The position numbers were made by a program, and so were the translations under genes. Below, piece after piece: positions 53,745-62,535 of a stretch of DNA of 64,000 nucleotides. The DNA comes from Desulfovibrio sp. GTDB taxonomy: Bacteria; Desulfobacterota; Desulfovibrionia; Desulfovibrionales; Desulfovibrionaceae. The DNA is taken from positions 1-64,000 of the forward strand of contig NZ_JAVESS010000012.1 in assembly GCF_034006445.1 (NCBI RefSeq), written 5' to 3'. Positions within the stretch are counted from its first letter, which is position 1. Every line of letters starts with the position of its first letter. Below the pieces are notes generated by a model that saw only the letters and a list, made by a program, of their open reading frames with translations, was not told where the DNA came from and made no database searches.

Positions 53745-55775
53745 ATGCGTTTGAGCCTTACCCACAAATATGTCGGTTCTCTGTTTTCAGCCCTCATTAC
53801 CTGTTGCGCTGTTGTTTTGTTTGTATCCATCTACTACATGAAAAAGCCGATACATGAAGAATTGCGCAACAGCATACACCGCATGCAGAATATTGTTCAT
53901 TCCTCCAATGAGATGACCATACAGCGCTTTGCCCAAAATGCCGCCCTTATTGCCGACAACGAGCACCTGGGTCGCGCCATGGCTGTCAAGGATCATGACG
54001 AAGTGTTCACTCTTGCTGAAAAGGCCATGAAGATGGCCAATTCAGACTTTATGTCTGTGACGGATGCCCAGGGCATCGTTCTTTCGCGGGGGCATGCCAA
54101 GGGCAAATACGGCGACAGCATCGCCAATCAGGAAACCGTCGCCAAAGCCATGAGGGGCGAGCCTGCGCAGGCTGTGGTGACAGGCCCGCTCAATCCCTTC
54201 ACCTTGCGCGCATCGCAGCCTGTTTTTTACGAAGGACGCCTGGTGGGAACCATATCCATCGGCGTATCGCTCACCACCCCTGATTATCTGGACTGGCTCA
54301 GCCAGCTTGCTGGAGCCGCCGTCACCATCTTCAAGGGGGATACGCGCGTCATGACAACCATTCTTTTGGACAACAAGCGTGCCGTGGGTACAAAACTTGA
54401 GGCCCCGAACGTCACTGACGCCGTGCTTGAGCGTGGCGAAACGGTTTTTGTGCACGACAACATCCTTGGTGTTCCGTATCAGTCCGCATATTGGCCGGTG
54501 ACGGCTGCCGATGGAAAAATTGTGGGCATGTGGTTTACCGGAGCGCCCATAAGCGAACTGAAAAAGCTTGAAAATGAAGCTGTGTTTACGGCCATCACCG
54601 TGGCCGCCGCTTTGCTGCTGGTGCAACTGGCCATTTCAGTCTTCGTCGGCTTGCGTGTCAGCGCGCCGATGCGCAAAATTACAAAATATGCCCTTGACGT
54701 GGCCGACGGTAAACAGGACAGCGTGCTGACGGTGCGCGGTTCTGACGACATGGGCCTGCTGGCCGATGCCTTGCGCGGCATGGAAAAAAATCTGCGCACG
54801 CTGGTGATTGAAACAACGGAAAAAGCCAAAGAAGCCGAAAAAATCGGCGAAACCTGCCGCAAAGCCATGCAGGAAGCCGAACAGGCCAAGGTAAGGGCGG
54901 AGCAAGCCAAACGTGACGGCATGTCAAGCGCGGCGGCGCATATTGAAGAAGTTACCTCCAAACTCAGCCATTCTGTTTCAGACATTGCCGAGCAGGTGGA
55001 AAATACCGATATCGCCCTGAGCCGGGCAGTGTCAAAGCTTGCCGAAATAGCGTCTGCCATGGATGAGATGAATTCCACGGTGCTTGCTGTTGCCCACAAT
55101 GCTGGCGGCGCTGCGGACATTTCAGATGCGGCGCGCAAACTGGCAGAAGCAGGCTCCAGCGTGGTTTCGCAGGCCGTATCCAGCATCCAGCAGGTGCAGC
55201 AGCAATCGCTGGGCCTCAAGGGCGGCATGACCCAGCTTGACGAGCATGCCAGGGCCATCAGCCGCATCATGGGCGTCATTTCCGACATAGCCGACCAGAC
55301 AAACCTGCTGGCCCTCAATGCGGCCATTGAAGCTGCCCGCGCAGGCGATGCCGGCCGGGGATTTGCCGTCGTGGCTGACGAGGTGCGCAAGCTGGCGGAA
55401 AAAACCATGACATCCACCACAGATGTGGCCGAGGCCATTCGGGCTATCCAGTCCAGTGCGGCGCAAAGCATTCAGCAGGTTGACGAAGCAGTGAACAATA
55501 TCGCTGTAGCCACGGAATATTCCAATAAATCCGGCCAGTCTCTGCATGAGATCGTGGGCATGGTGGACAAGACAGCTGACGAAGTGCGCGCCATCGCCAC
55601 AGCCAGCGAACAGCAGTCCGCCGTGAGCGACGAGATCAACAAGTCCATTAGCGATGTGAACTATCTGACCGGCAATACGTCAGAATCCATGAAGGTGGCC
55701 ATGCATGAGATTGATGCCCTGCGCCAGCAGACGCAGAGCCTTATGGATCTGGTGGAAAGCCTGAAAAAATCCTGA
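53745..55775 (+). CDS. Methyl-accepting chemotaxis protein with single-cache-like sensor (676 aa)
   Basis: A chemoreceptor that passes a periplasmic ligand signal to CheA. TM1 is at residues 10-30; the sensor domain (residues 40-280) shows a cache-type pattern ([37 protein letters not shown]). TM2 is near 285-305 ([20 protein letters not shown]). HAMP follows ([20 protein letters not shown]). The cytoplasmic coiled coil has the conserved tip [20 protein letters not shown] at about residue 512. No CheB/R docking pentapeptide is visible at the carboxy end (LVESLKKS). The 634-bp gap before it has no gene I can support. Confidence 0.95.
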   Translation: MRLSLTHKYVGSLFSALITCCAVVLFVSIYYMKKPIHEELRNSIHRMQNIVHSSNEMTIQRFAQNAALIADNEHLGRAMAVKDHDEVFTLAEKAMKMANSDFMSVTDAQGIVLSRGHAKGKYGDSIANQETVAKAMRGEPAQAVVTGPLNPFTLRASQPVFYEGRLVGTISIGVSLTTPDYLDWLSQLAGAAVTIFKGDTRVMTTILLDNKRAVGTKLEAPNVTDAVLERGETVFVHDNILGVPYQSAYWPVTAADGKIVGMWFTGAPISELKKLENEAVFTAITVAAALLLVQLAISVFVGLRVSAPMRKITKYALDVADGKQDSVLTVRGSDDMGLLADALRGMEKNLRTLVIETTEKAKEAEKIGETCRKAMQEAEQAKVRAEQAKRDGMSSAAAHIEEVTSKLSHSVSDIAEQVENTDIALSRAVSKLAEIASAMDEMNSTVLAVAHNAGGAADISDAARKLAEAGSSVVSQAVSSIQQVQQQSLGLKGGMTQLDEHARAISRIMGVISDIADQTNLLALNAAIEAARAGDAGRGFAVVADEVRKLAEKTMTSTTDVAEAIRAIQSSAAQSIQQVDEAVNNIAVATEYSNKSGQSLHEIVGMVDKTADEVRAIATASEQQSAVSDEINKSISDVNYLTGNTSESMKVAMHEIDALRQQTQSLMDLVESLKKS

Positions 55776-55837
55776 TCGGCTGCCTGATTGCGGCATTCTT
55801 ATAAAAGTGGAATGCCGCCATTGGCTCAAACCTGCAT

Positions 55838-55904
55838 ATGCCCCCATCGGAGCAGACAACGCATGGCCAACCCGGCTGAACGTTGTGCCCGATGGGGGCA
55901 TTTT
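55838..55904 (+). terminator. Terminator after the chemoreceptor gene
   Basis: ATGCCCCCATCGG pairs with CCGATGGGGGCAT, with a long 38-base loop, followed by TTTT. The remaining DNA up to ggt (to 56259) shows nothing clear. Confidence 0.7.
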
Positions 55905-56259
55905 GTGGTTGGCAGAAAAGGCTTTTACAGCATTGCACTCACGCAGAAAACGGTCGGCGATACCCTGAAAAAGATATTCTGGGCTGGGGGCGGGCCATGA
56001 GAAGGCACGTCCATTATTGCTCACGTGGATTGCTTACAAAACCCCAAACAGCAATTTTCCGCGCGCATCTCGCTCCACCATGGGCAGGAAACCCTGCAAC
56101 AAAAACGTTTCAGCGACGCGAATACAATACAAAATTGTCTTGCATTGCGACGCTAGAATCTTTCAACACACTACAAATAAACACTATTTCAAATGGAATA
56201 AATAATGCACTTGTTCGAGACAGCGTTACGCAATCATCCAGTTCGAGAAGGAGTACCAG

Positions 56260-58017
56260 ATGTTCATGAGTTTTCTGTCTCTGGCAAAACGCAAGACATT
56301 GCCGATCATGCTGGCCTGTGGCCTGCTGTCGCCGGCCACCACAAGCCCTGCGCAAGACGTGCCCCAGTATACGGCCACCATCTCAGCCGCCACAAACCCG
56401 CTAAGCACGCGGGGCATTGTCACCTCGCCCAACTACCTTGCCTCCCAGGCCGGACTGGAGATCCTGCGCAAAGGCGGAACCGCTGTAGACGCAGCCATTG
56501 CCACGGCCTCCACACTGGCGGTGGTCTATCCGCAGATGTGCACACTGGGCGGCGACAACTTCTGGTTGATCTACAATGCCAAAACCGGTGAACTGAAGGC
56601 CCTGAACGCCAGCGGCCGCTCCGGCGAAAAAGCCACCATTGATTTTTACAAGTCCAAGGGTGTCTCCAAAATTCCTTCACGCGGCTATCTGGCAGCCAAC
56701 ACTGTTCCCGGCGTTGTCTCGGGCTGGGGCGCGGCGTACGAATACAGCAAGGGCAACATGAAGAGTTCCCTGCGCTGGAAAGACCTGCTGGCCTCGGCCA
56801 TTGACTATGCCGACAAGGGCTTTCCTGTCAGCACCTCGCTGGCGTTCTGGAGCAAGATCAACACCAATCCTGCCGACTCTGAATTTCGTAACCTGCAGCG
56901 GTTTGACGCCTTCCGCAAAACCTATCTGCACCCTGACGGCAGCCCGTACACGGTGGGCCAGGTCATGCGTCTGCCCGAACTGGCTGGCACGCTGCGCCAA
57001 CTTGCCGACAAAGGCTCCAAAGAATTTTACACGGGCGACATTGCCAAGCGTATTGTGGCAGATTTGCAGACCAACGGCGGCTTGCTGACGCTCAGCGACT
57101 TTGCGGCGCACAAGGCGGATTGGGTAAAGCCCATCTACGCCGATTACCGGGGCTACAAGGCGGCGAACTTCCCCCCCAACACCCAGGGCATGGCTTCGCT
57201 GGAAATCCTGAACGTGCTGAACAATTTTGACATCAAGGCCATGGGCGAAGGCACGGCAGACTATTATCATGCCGTGATTGAAGCCACAAAAGAAGCCTTT
57301 GCCGACCGCGACAAATACCTTTCTGACCCTGACTTTGTTAAGATTCCTCTGGATTATCTGCTGTCTGCCCAGCATGGCAAAGAGCAGGCCGCGCGCATCC
57401 GTATGGACAAGGCCGCTGAAAAGGTGACGCCCCTTGACCCCAAGGGCGACACCATCTGGCTTGGCGTTGTGGACTCTGAAGGCAATGCCGTTTCACTGAT
57501 CCAGAGCATCTATCACGACTTCGGATCGGGCATTGTCGCGGGCGGCACGGGCGTGCTGCTGCAGAACCGGGGCAGCTTCTTTTCGCTTGATCCAAACCAC
57601 GTGAACCATCTTGAGCCACGCAAGCGTACGTTCCATACGCTCAACCCCGCCATGCTGCTCAAAAACGGCAAACCCTTTCTGGTTTACGGCACCATGGGCG
57701 GCGAAGGCCAACCCCAGACCCAGGCCGCCATTGTCACCCGCGTGGTCGATTTCGGCATGACGCCGCAAGAGGCCATATCCGCGCCACGCTGGCTCTATGG
57801 CCGCACCTGGGGCGCTGCTTCCAATGACCTCAAGCTTGAGGGGCGGATCCCCAAAAATGTCGTGGATGAGCTGCAACGTCGCGGCCATCCTGTGCGCTCG
57901 GTCGAGGACTACACCGACACCATGGGGCATGCCGGGGCCATTCTTGTGGATCAGGCCAGCGGCGTGCTTCAGGGCGCGACCGACCCCCGTGGCGACGGGC
58001 TTGCCGCTGCGTATTAG
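56260..58017 (+). CDS. ggt: Gamma-glutamyltranspeptidase, periplasmic (585 aa)
   Basis: Ggt hydrolyses or transfers the gamma-glutamyl group of glutathione and related compounds in the periplasm; the precursor cuts itself before a threonine. The signal peptide is residues 1-30. Family motifs: SQAGLEILRKGGTAVDAAIA, the ALNASGRSGEKA region and the cleavage site before T398 in KGDTIWLGVVDSEGNAVSLI (the usual motif has TTH-like; here TIW), GTMGGEGQPQTQ and APRWLYG. AAGGAG lies before the ATG; a second ATG six bases on is possible. Confidence 0.9.
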   Translation: MFMSFLSLAKRKTLPIMLACGLLSPATTSPAQDVPQYTATISAATNPLSTRGIVTSPNYLASQAGLEILRKGGTAVDAAIATASTLAVVYPQMCTLGGDNFWLIYNAKTGELKALNASGRSGEKATIDFYKSKGVSKIPSRGYLAANTVPGVVSGWGAAYEYSKGNMKSSLRWKDLLASAIDYADKGFPVSTSLAFWSKINTNPADSEFRNLQRFDAFRKTYLHPDGSPYTVGQVMRLPELAGTLRQLADKGSKEFYTGDIAKRIVADLQTNGGLLTLSDFAAHKADWVKPIYADYRGYKAANFPPNTQGMASLEILNVLNNFDIKAMGEGTADYYHAVIEATKEAFADRDKYLSDPDFVKIPLDYLLSAQHGKEQAARIRMDKAAEKVTPLDPKGDTIWLGVVDSEGNAVSLIQSIYHDFGSGIVAGGTGVLLQNRGSFFSLDPNHVNHLEPRKRTFHTLNPAMLLKNGKPFLVYGTMGGEGQPQTQAAIVTRVVDFGMTPQEAISAPRWLYGRTWGAASNDLKLEGRIPKNVVDELQRRGHPVRSVEDYTDTMGHAGAILVDQASGVLQGATDPRGDGLAAAY

Positions 58018-58040
58018 GGCGCTGTCCCTTTGAAATGCCT

Positions 58041-58084
58041 TGTGCGGGAGAAGACCCTTTTGCAAAGGGGTCTCCTCCCGCACA
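58041..58084. repeat. GC-rich palindrome, family C, copy 3
   Basis: TGTGCGGGAGAAGACCCTTT then TGCAAAGGGG and TCTCCTCCCGCACA, 24 bp after the ggt stop. It probably terminates ggt. Confidence 0.8.
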
Positions 58085-58181
58085 AACTTCAACATGTATA
58101 AGACACTTAAATCACAACACAAAATATCGTCCGCGTTGAGGGCAGCGCCGTTGGCTGTTGTGCCGCTGCCCCCTCTCATAA

Positions 58182-58982
58182 TTACTGCTCAATCTGGCGC
58201 AGCAGGTTTTCCATAAAGGCATCCAGCTTGTGCTGCGCGTCCTGATCCAGACCCAGCACACTGGCGGAATGCAACTGCTTTTCGCTCAATTGATCAATCA
58301 CGGGCAGGGCTACACGGCGTTCCGGCAAATGTTCCAGAGCGGGAAGATTTACGGCCTGCCCGGCGCTGGCCCGGTTAAGAATCAGCGTCTGCCTGTTCAG
58401 GCCAAGATCCGCAGCCATGCGCGACACTTGCCCCGCTGTCTGCAGTGAACGCATGCTCGGCTCCGAAACCACAAGCAGGTGGTCCACATGCGCCACCGTG
58501 CCGCGACCAAGGTGCTCCACCCCGGCTTCCATATCCACGAGAACCCAGTCATTGCGCTCCAGCACCAGATGCGCCAGCAAGGCCTTGAGCAGGGCGCTGG
58601 CTTCACAGGCGCAGCCGCCATTGGCCGACGTGAGCGCCCCCATAACCAGCAGGCGCTTTTCGCCCACGGGCCTGTCGCCCAGGGGCGGCCCGCAGACCTT
58701 CAAGGGGGCGGAAAGTATTTCAGGCAAATCGCTGACATGCGGGTTCAGCATCATCATGCCGCCCTGCCCCGCTGGCCGTATGCGCTCCTGCACAAGCTCG
58801 GGCCGCTGGCTCAGAGCAATGGGCAGTGCGGCCATGTCCAGCCCGCAGGCCTGCCCAAGGGACAAAGCCGTGTCCGCATCCACCAGCCACACGTTATGCC
58901 CCTGGCGCGCGAGGTAATCGCCAAGCCAGGCCGTCATGGTGGTCTTGCCCACGCCCCCCTTGCCGGAAACAGCAATCTTCAT
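58182..58982 (-). CDS. cooC: CooC-type nickel-insertion ATPase (266 aa)
   Basis: CooC is the P-loop ATPase that puts nickel into the C-cluster of CO dehydrogenase. The deviant Walker A GKGGVGKTT is at residues 7-15. VDADTALSL is the second switch region, and VDMEAGVEHLGRG follows. A CAC motif (GGCACEASALL) is in the region where CooC dimers bind a metal. ATG 58982 has GGAG before it; upstream codons are not needed. It is 118 bp after cooS on the same strand. Confidence 0.92.
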   Translation of the reverse strand: MKIAVSGKGGVGKTTMTAWLGDYLARQGHNVWLVDADTALSLGQACGLDMAALPIALSQRPELVQERIRPAGQGGMMMLNPHVSDLPEILSAPLKVCGPPLGDRPVGEKRLLVMGALTSANGGCACEASALLKALLAHLVLERNDWVLVDMEAGVEHLGRGTVAHVDHLLVVSEPSMRSLQTAGQVSRMAADLGLNRQTLILNRASAGQAVNLPALEHLPERRVALPVIDQLSEKQLHSASVLGLDQDAQHKLDAFMENLLRQIEQ

Positions 58983-59100
58983 AACAACTCCTGAAACAGT
59001 TTGGCGTGAAAGAACCCGGCGCATCGTCAACAGGCTTGCTGACCGTGGCGGCAAAAGTTCGCGCCTTGGCCGCCACGGCGCAATGTCGGATTGTAGTGTC

Positions 59101-60996
59101 TTACGCTTTCAGGCCAAGCGCCAGACGCTTGCTTGTGATGCGCTGGTTCAGCAGATCCGCCGCCTTCACCGGGTCAGATTCCACCACAAAGGATGCGCCC
59201 ACCAGACCTTCCAGACCGTTCAGGGCTATATCCGTCACCAACTCCGAACCCAGAATATTGGGCGGCAGGCCCAGATGCGTGTAGACGCCGCTGGCCACGG
59301 CATACAGGCCAATGGCCGCTGCCTTTTCAGAGTACCATTCCGGCGCGGAGGCCACCACGGGCAGATCCGAAATATCCACGCCAAGGCTGTTGGCAATCAG
59401 CGCGCACAGCTGCATGATGCGGGCATTGTCCACACAGCTGCCCATATGCAGCACGGGCGGTATGCCCAGCGCACCGCACAGGCTGCGCAGCCCCGGCCCG
59501 GCCATTTGGGCCCCCTCGGGCATCAGCAGCCCGGCCTTGCCCGCCGCCGTGGTCACGCAGCCTGTCACTAGCACCAGGATGTCGTTCTTGATGAGTTCCT
59601 TGATGATGCCCACATTGGCCGAGTCCTGCTTGACCTTGGGGTTGTTGCAGCCCACCACCGCCGCAAAGCCGCGCACGGTTCCCGCCTTGACGGCGTCCAG
59701 CAGGGGTTCGAGCGAACCGCCCAGGGCTTCAAGAATGGCCTCGTTGGAAAATCCGGTCATGATGTCCACCGGCTCCACGGGAATGTCCACCCGGCCGGGA
59801 TCGCGCTCGGCAAAAGCGTCAATGGCCATGTTCAGGATTTTGTGCGCCTCTTCGCGCGCGTTCTCTGGCGTAAAATTCATGTGAATGGCCCCGGTAAAGC
59901 GGGCCTTGGCGGCAGTATCAATAAAGCGGGTGTGGTAACAGGCCGAAATCTGCACAAGGCTCGGCATGATGCACTGGTAGTCCACCACCACGGCTTCCAC
60001 CGCGCCGGTCACAATGGCCAGCTCGGTCATCAGATGGTTGCCCGCCATGGGGATGCCCTGACGCATGAGCAGTTCGTTGCCCGTACAGCACAGACCGGCC
60101 ACGGTGATGCCTTGTGCCCCGGCCTTTTTGGCGCGTTCGACCATTTCCGGCTCACGGGCGGCCATAAGTATCATTTCGGAAACAACAGGGTTGTGCCCGT
60201 GTACCAGGATGTTGACGGTGTCCTTTTTGATGACGCCCAGGTTCACCGTGGACTTGCGCGGAGTGGGAGTACCAAAAAGGATGTCGCACAGCTCGGTGGC
60301 GATCATTGACCCGGCCCATCCGTCGGACAAGGCGCAACGGGCTGCGTGCAGCATGGTGTTGGGCGCGTCATTGTCGCAGCCCATATGGGTGCGGTGCATC
60401 ATTTCGGCAATTTCGCGGTCAACGCCGCGCGGCATAATGTTCAGCTTATTCCAGATTTCCTTGCGCTTGGCAGGAACTCGCGACACAAAGTTCACTGCTT
60501 TGCGTCTGCTGCCGAAATCACTGTAACAGGCGTCCACCACATCGGCGGCCACGTCGTTCATGGCGCGGCCTTCAACGGCTATGCCCAGTTCCGCCGCGAT
60601 GCGCAGCAGTTTGGCCGCATCGCGGATCTGGTAATCCGCTGCCTTGCCTTCCACCACGGCCTCAAGGGTTTCTATGACGTCCCGGCCATGATCGGAATGC
60701 CCGGCAGAACCTCCGGCAATAAAACGCCCGAAGTTGCGTGCCACGATGACGTCCGCATCTGCCCCGCACACCCCGCGTGAGAGCTTGCCGCCGGGTTCGG
60801 CCTTGGCGCTGATGCGGCACGGCCCCATGACGCAGTTACGGCAGGTTGTGCCGAGCTCGCAAAACCGACAGTGCGGCGTCTGCTGCGCCAGCCTGTCCCA
60901 TGCGGTTTCGACGCCGTCTTTGCGCGCCTTTTCCAGCATGTGTTTGGCGTCATCCCAAATGGACATTTCGTTAATGTCTAACAGCTTGTCTTTCAT
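59101..60996 (-). CDS. cooS: Anaerobic carbon monoxide dehydrogenase catalytic subunit (631 aa)
   Basis: CooS oxidises CO to CO2 with a Ni-Fe-S active site. The amino end has the cysteines of clusters D and B: C43, C46, C51, C54, C59 (CRFCELGTTCRNCVMGPC). Later GHNPVVSEMILMAARE, GICCTGNE-like AGLCCTGNELLMRQGI, GCNNPKVKQD and VTGCVTTAAGKAGL and HMGSCVDNARIMQL hold C-cluster ligands. ATG 60996 with GAGGAC before it gives the normal length. Cytoplasmic dimer. The reductant goes to ferredoxin; no cooF or hydrogenase gene is in the window. Confidence 0.96.
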   Translation of the reverse strand: MKDKLLDINEMSIWDDAKHMLEKARKDGVETAWDRLAQQTPHCRFCELGTTCRNCVMGPCRISAKAEPGGKLSRGVCGADADVIVARNFGRFIAGGSAGHSDHGRDVIETLEAVVEGKAADYQIRDAAKLLRIAAELGIAVEGRAMNDVAADVVDACYSDFGSRRKAVNFVSRVPAKRKEIWNKLNIMPRGVDREIAEMMHRTHMGCDNDAPNTMLHAARCALSDGWAGSMIATELCDILFGTPTPRKSTVNLGVIKKDTVNILVHGHNPVVSEMILMAAREPEMVERAKKAGAQGITVAGLCCTGNELLMRQGIPMAGNHLMTELAIVTGAVEAVVVDYQCIMPSLVQISACYHTRFIDTAAKARFTGAIHMNFTPENAREEAHKILNMAIDAFAERDPGRVDIPVEPVDIMTGFSNEAILEALGGSLEPLLDAVKAGTVRGFAAVVGCNNPKVKQDSANVGIIKELIKNDILVLVTGCVTTAAGKAGLLMPEGAQMAGPGLRSLCGALGIPPVLHMGSCVDNARIMQLCALIANSLGVDISDLPVVASAPEWYSEKAAAIGLYAVASGVYTHLGLPPNILGSELVTDIALNGLEGLVGASFVVESDPVKAADLLNQRITSKRLALGLKA

Positions 60997-61090
60997 ACTG
61001 TCCTCGCTCACGCTGAGTGTTGCTGCCGTCAGGCAGGGCACGCAGAGGCATGCCTTTGATACCAACATAGCATTGCGCAAGGAATTCGTC

Positions 61091-61106
61091 TGTCAGCTAC
61101 CCGACA
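61091..61106. promoter_or_regulatory. CooA-binding palindrome upstream of cooS
   Basis: TGTCAGCTACCCGACA matches the CooA operator TGTCA-N6-CGACA known from Rhodospirillum rubrum exactly. The centre is 103 bp before the cooS start codon. On the minus strand TGCTATG at 61066-61072 is a candidate -10 box. Confidence 0.75.
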
Positions 61107-61281
61107 AAGGGAGCAATCCTTTTCAAATGGGCCGCCACATCGCATCAGCGGGAAAAATAACGAGACGGATGTCTGGCTGCGAAACAAAAAAACGCAAGGC
61201 AGGCGCGCCCTGCGGCATATCTGTTTTTCGGTTCTGCGCGCCGCCGCTCAGACTGATACGTTCAGGGGCGGAAAGACGTAA

Positions 61282-61433
61282 GGAAGCACTGAGTAAAGAG
61301 CCTCCTGGAAACGCGCTGGTATTTCGTTTGGCAAGGCGCGATCTTTTTTCAAACAGGTGTGGACTCTTCCGTCCTCGACTGTTTCGAAAAAAGTGAAGCA
61401 GCCCCGCCAAGCGGAATAACTGCGCGTTTCCTT
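61282..61433. repeat. Dispersed intergenic element, family B, copy 2
   Basis: From GGAAGCACTGAGTAAAGAGC to GCGCGTTTCCTT, sharing most of its sequence with 19859-20006. Its last bases overlap the cooA stop codon. Confidence 0.85.
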
Positions 61434-62130
61434 AATGCAGCAGTTCGCGCAAGCGGTTTTCGTCCAGGATGCGGTACAGGCCGCGCTGCTCTTTTTGCAG
61501 GATGCCCAGACGGGTAAAGTCGGTGAGCAAGGTGGAGATGGTCTGGCGTGACGTGCCGAGCGTCTGCGCCAGCATTTCGCCGGAGAGGGGCAGCCGGATA
61601 AGCCGCTCCTTTGAGCTGCCTTCACTTGAGCTACCTTCATTTTCGTGGGCAAGATCCATGAGCAGCCGCGCCAGCCGCACGGTCACGTCGCGCAGGGCGA
61701 GGCCGTCGATAATGCTGAAACAGCTTTTCAGCATACCGCCCAGCACCCGCACAATGGGCACGGTAAATTCGGGTATGGTCATCATGCACCGGTTGAACGT
61801 GGGCGTATCAAGCAGCAGAAGAACGGCGTCTTCCAGCACCTGCACAAAGGCGTTGGAGTGGCTCACGTAGAGGTCGCCGGGCTTGAGAAAGGCAATGGTA
61901 AACTCCCTGTCGCCATAGGAAAGATAGATGCGCACCAGCCCGGATTTGACTATGAAGACAAAATTGCCCTTCTGCTTTTTGTCCGGCTCCTGCTCCGCAA
62001 GGTCGTCGTCATATTGGGGTGCGAAAATAATGGCCTGCCGGGCATAGCGTCTTTCATGAAAGGCAGACAGCAGGGGGGCCAGTTCCGGCCGGGCCAATTC
62101 GTCAAGCAGATTGATATTGCTGAATTTCAT
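61432..62130 (-). CDS. cooA: CooA-like CO-sensing transcription factor, CRP/FNR family (232 aa)
   Basis: CooA is a heme protein that binds DNA when CO binds its heme. The effector domain has a beta roll (FVFIVKSGLVRIYLSYGDRE) and H91 in GDLYVSHSNAFV is in the place of the CooA heme ligand His77. The usual proline at position 2 is lacking (MKFSN). The HTH is LSGEMLAQTLGTSRQTISTL. ATG 62130 follows AAGGGGG. It is encoded upstream of cooS in the same direction, with family B and the CooA box between. Confidence 0.85.
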   Translation of the reverse strand: MKFSNINLLDELARPELAPLLSAFHERRYARQAIIFAPQYDDDLAEQEPDKKQKGNFVFIVKSGLVRIYLSYGDREFTIAFLKPGDLYVSHSNAFVQVLEDAVLLLLDTPTFNRCMMTIPEFTVPIVRVLGGMLKSCFSIIDGLALRDVTVRLARLLMDLAHENEGSSSEGSSKERLIRLPLSGEMLAQTLGTSRQTISTLLTDFTRLGILQKEQRGLYRILDENRLRELLH

Positions 62131-62471
62131 GCAGCCCCCTTTTGTTCTTCGCCCTGTTTGCCATGAGTAGGCGCTGCCACGGTTTTCATGCCTTGCCTCA
62201 ACCGGAATTGTTGCCGCCCCTGCTCGCAACCCGAAGAGGGCGGACACACCATGCGGACGCCAGGACAGCGAATATTTGGTCAGCAAACACCTGGGCAGCA
62301 GATACCAAGAGAATAGACGCTGCACGAAGAGTGTCAACACAAAGAGGCATGCCGGCCTGTCTATGCCAGCATGCCCCTGTGTGAGTAAATCCGGAAATGC
62401 GCCACGCCACGGGAATAGTACGCGCTGAGGGCGTCGCCGACTTCATGCCTATACAATACCACCCCGGCAAG

Positions 62472-62535
62472 ACTCCGCTCTGGCGCTGCTCCGCTCAGGT
62501 ACTGCTCCGCTCAGGTACTGCTCCGCTCCGGCGCT
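62472..62535. repeat. Four 16-bp tandem repeats at the end of the sigma-54 activator gene
   Basis: Units like GCTCCGCTCAGGTACT begin at 62472, 62488, 62504 and 62520; the inner two are identical and the outer two diverge together (GGCGCT end). The gene stop codon lies at the edge. The rest of the gap to cooA (62131-62471) shows no gene. Confidence 0.85.

Noticed and set aside
62142-62471. Search for a sigma-54 promoter or second CooA box upstream of cooA
   Set aside because: No TGGCAC-N5-TTGCA or TGTCN8GACA arrangement was found by eye in this gap.
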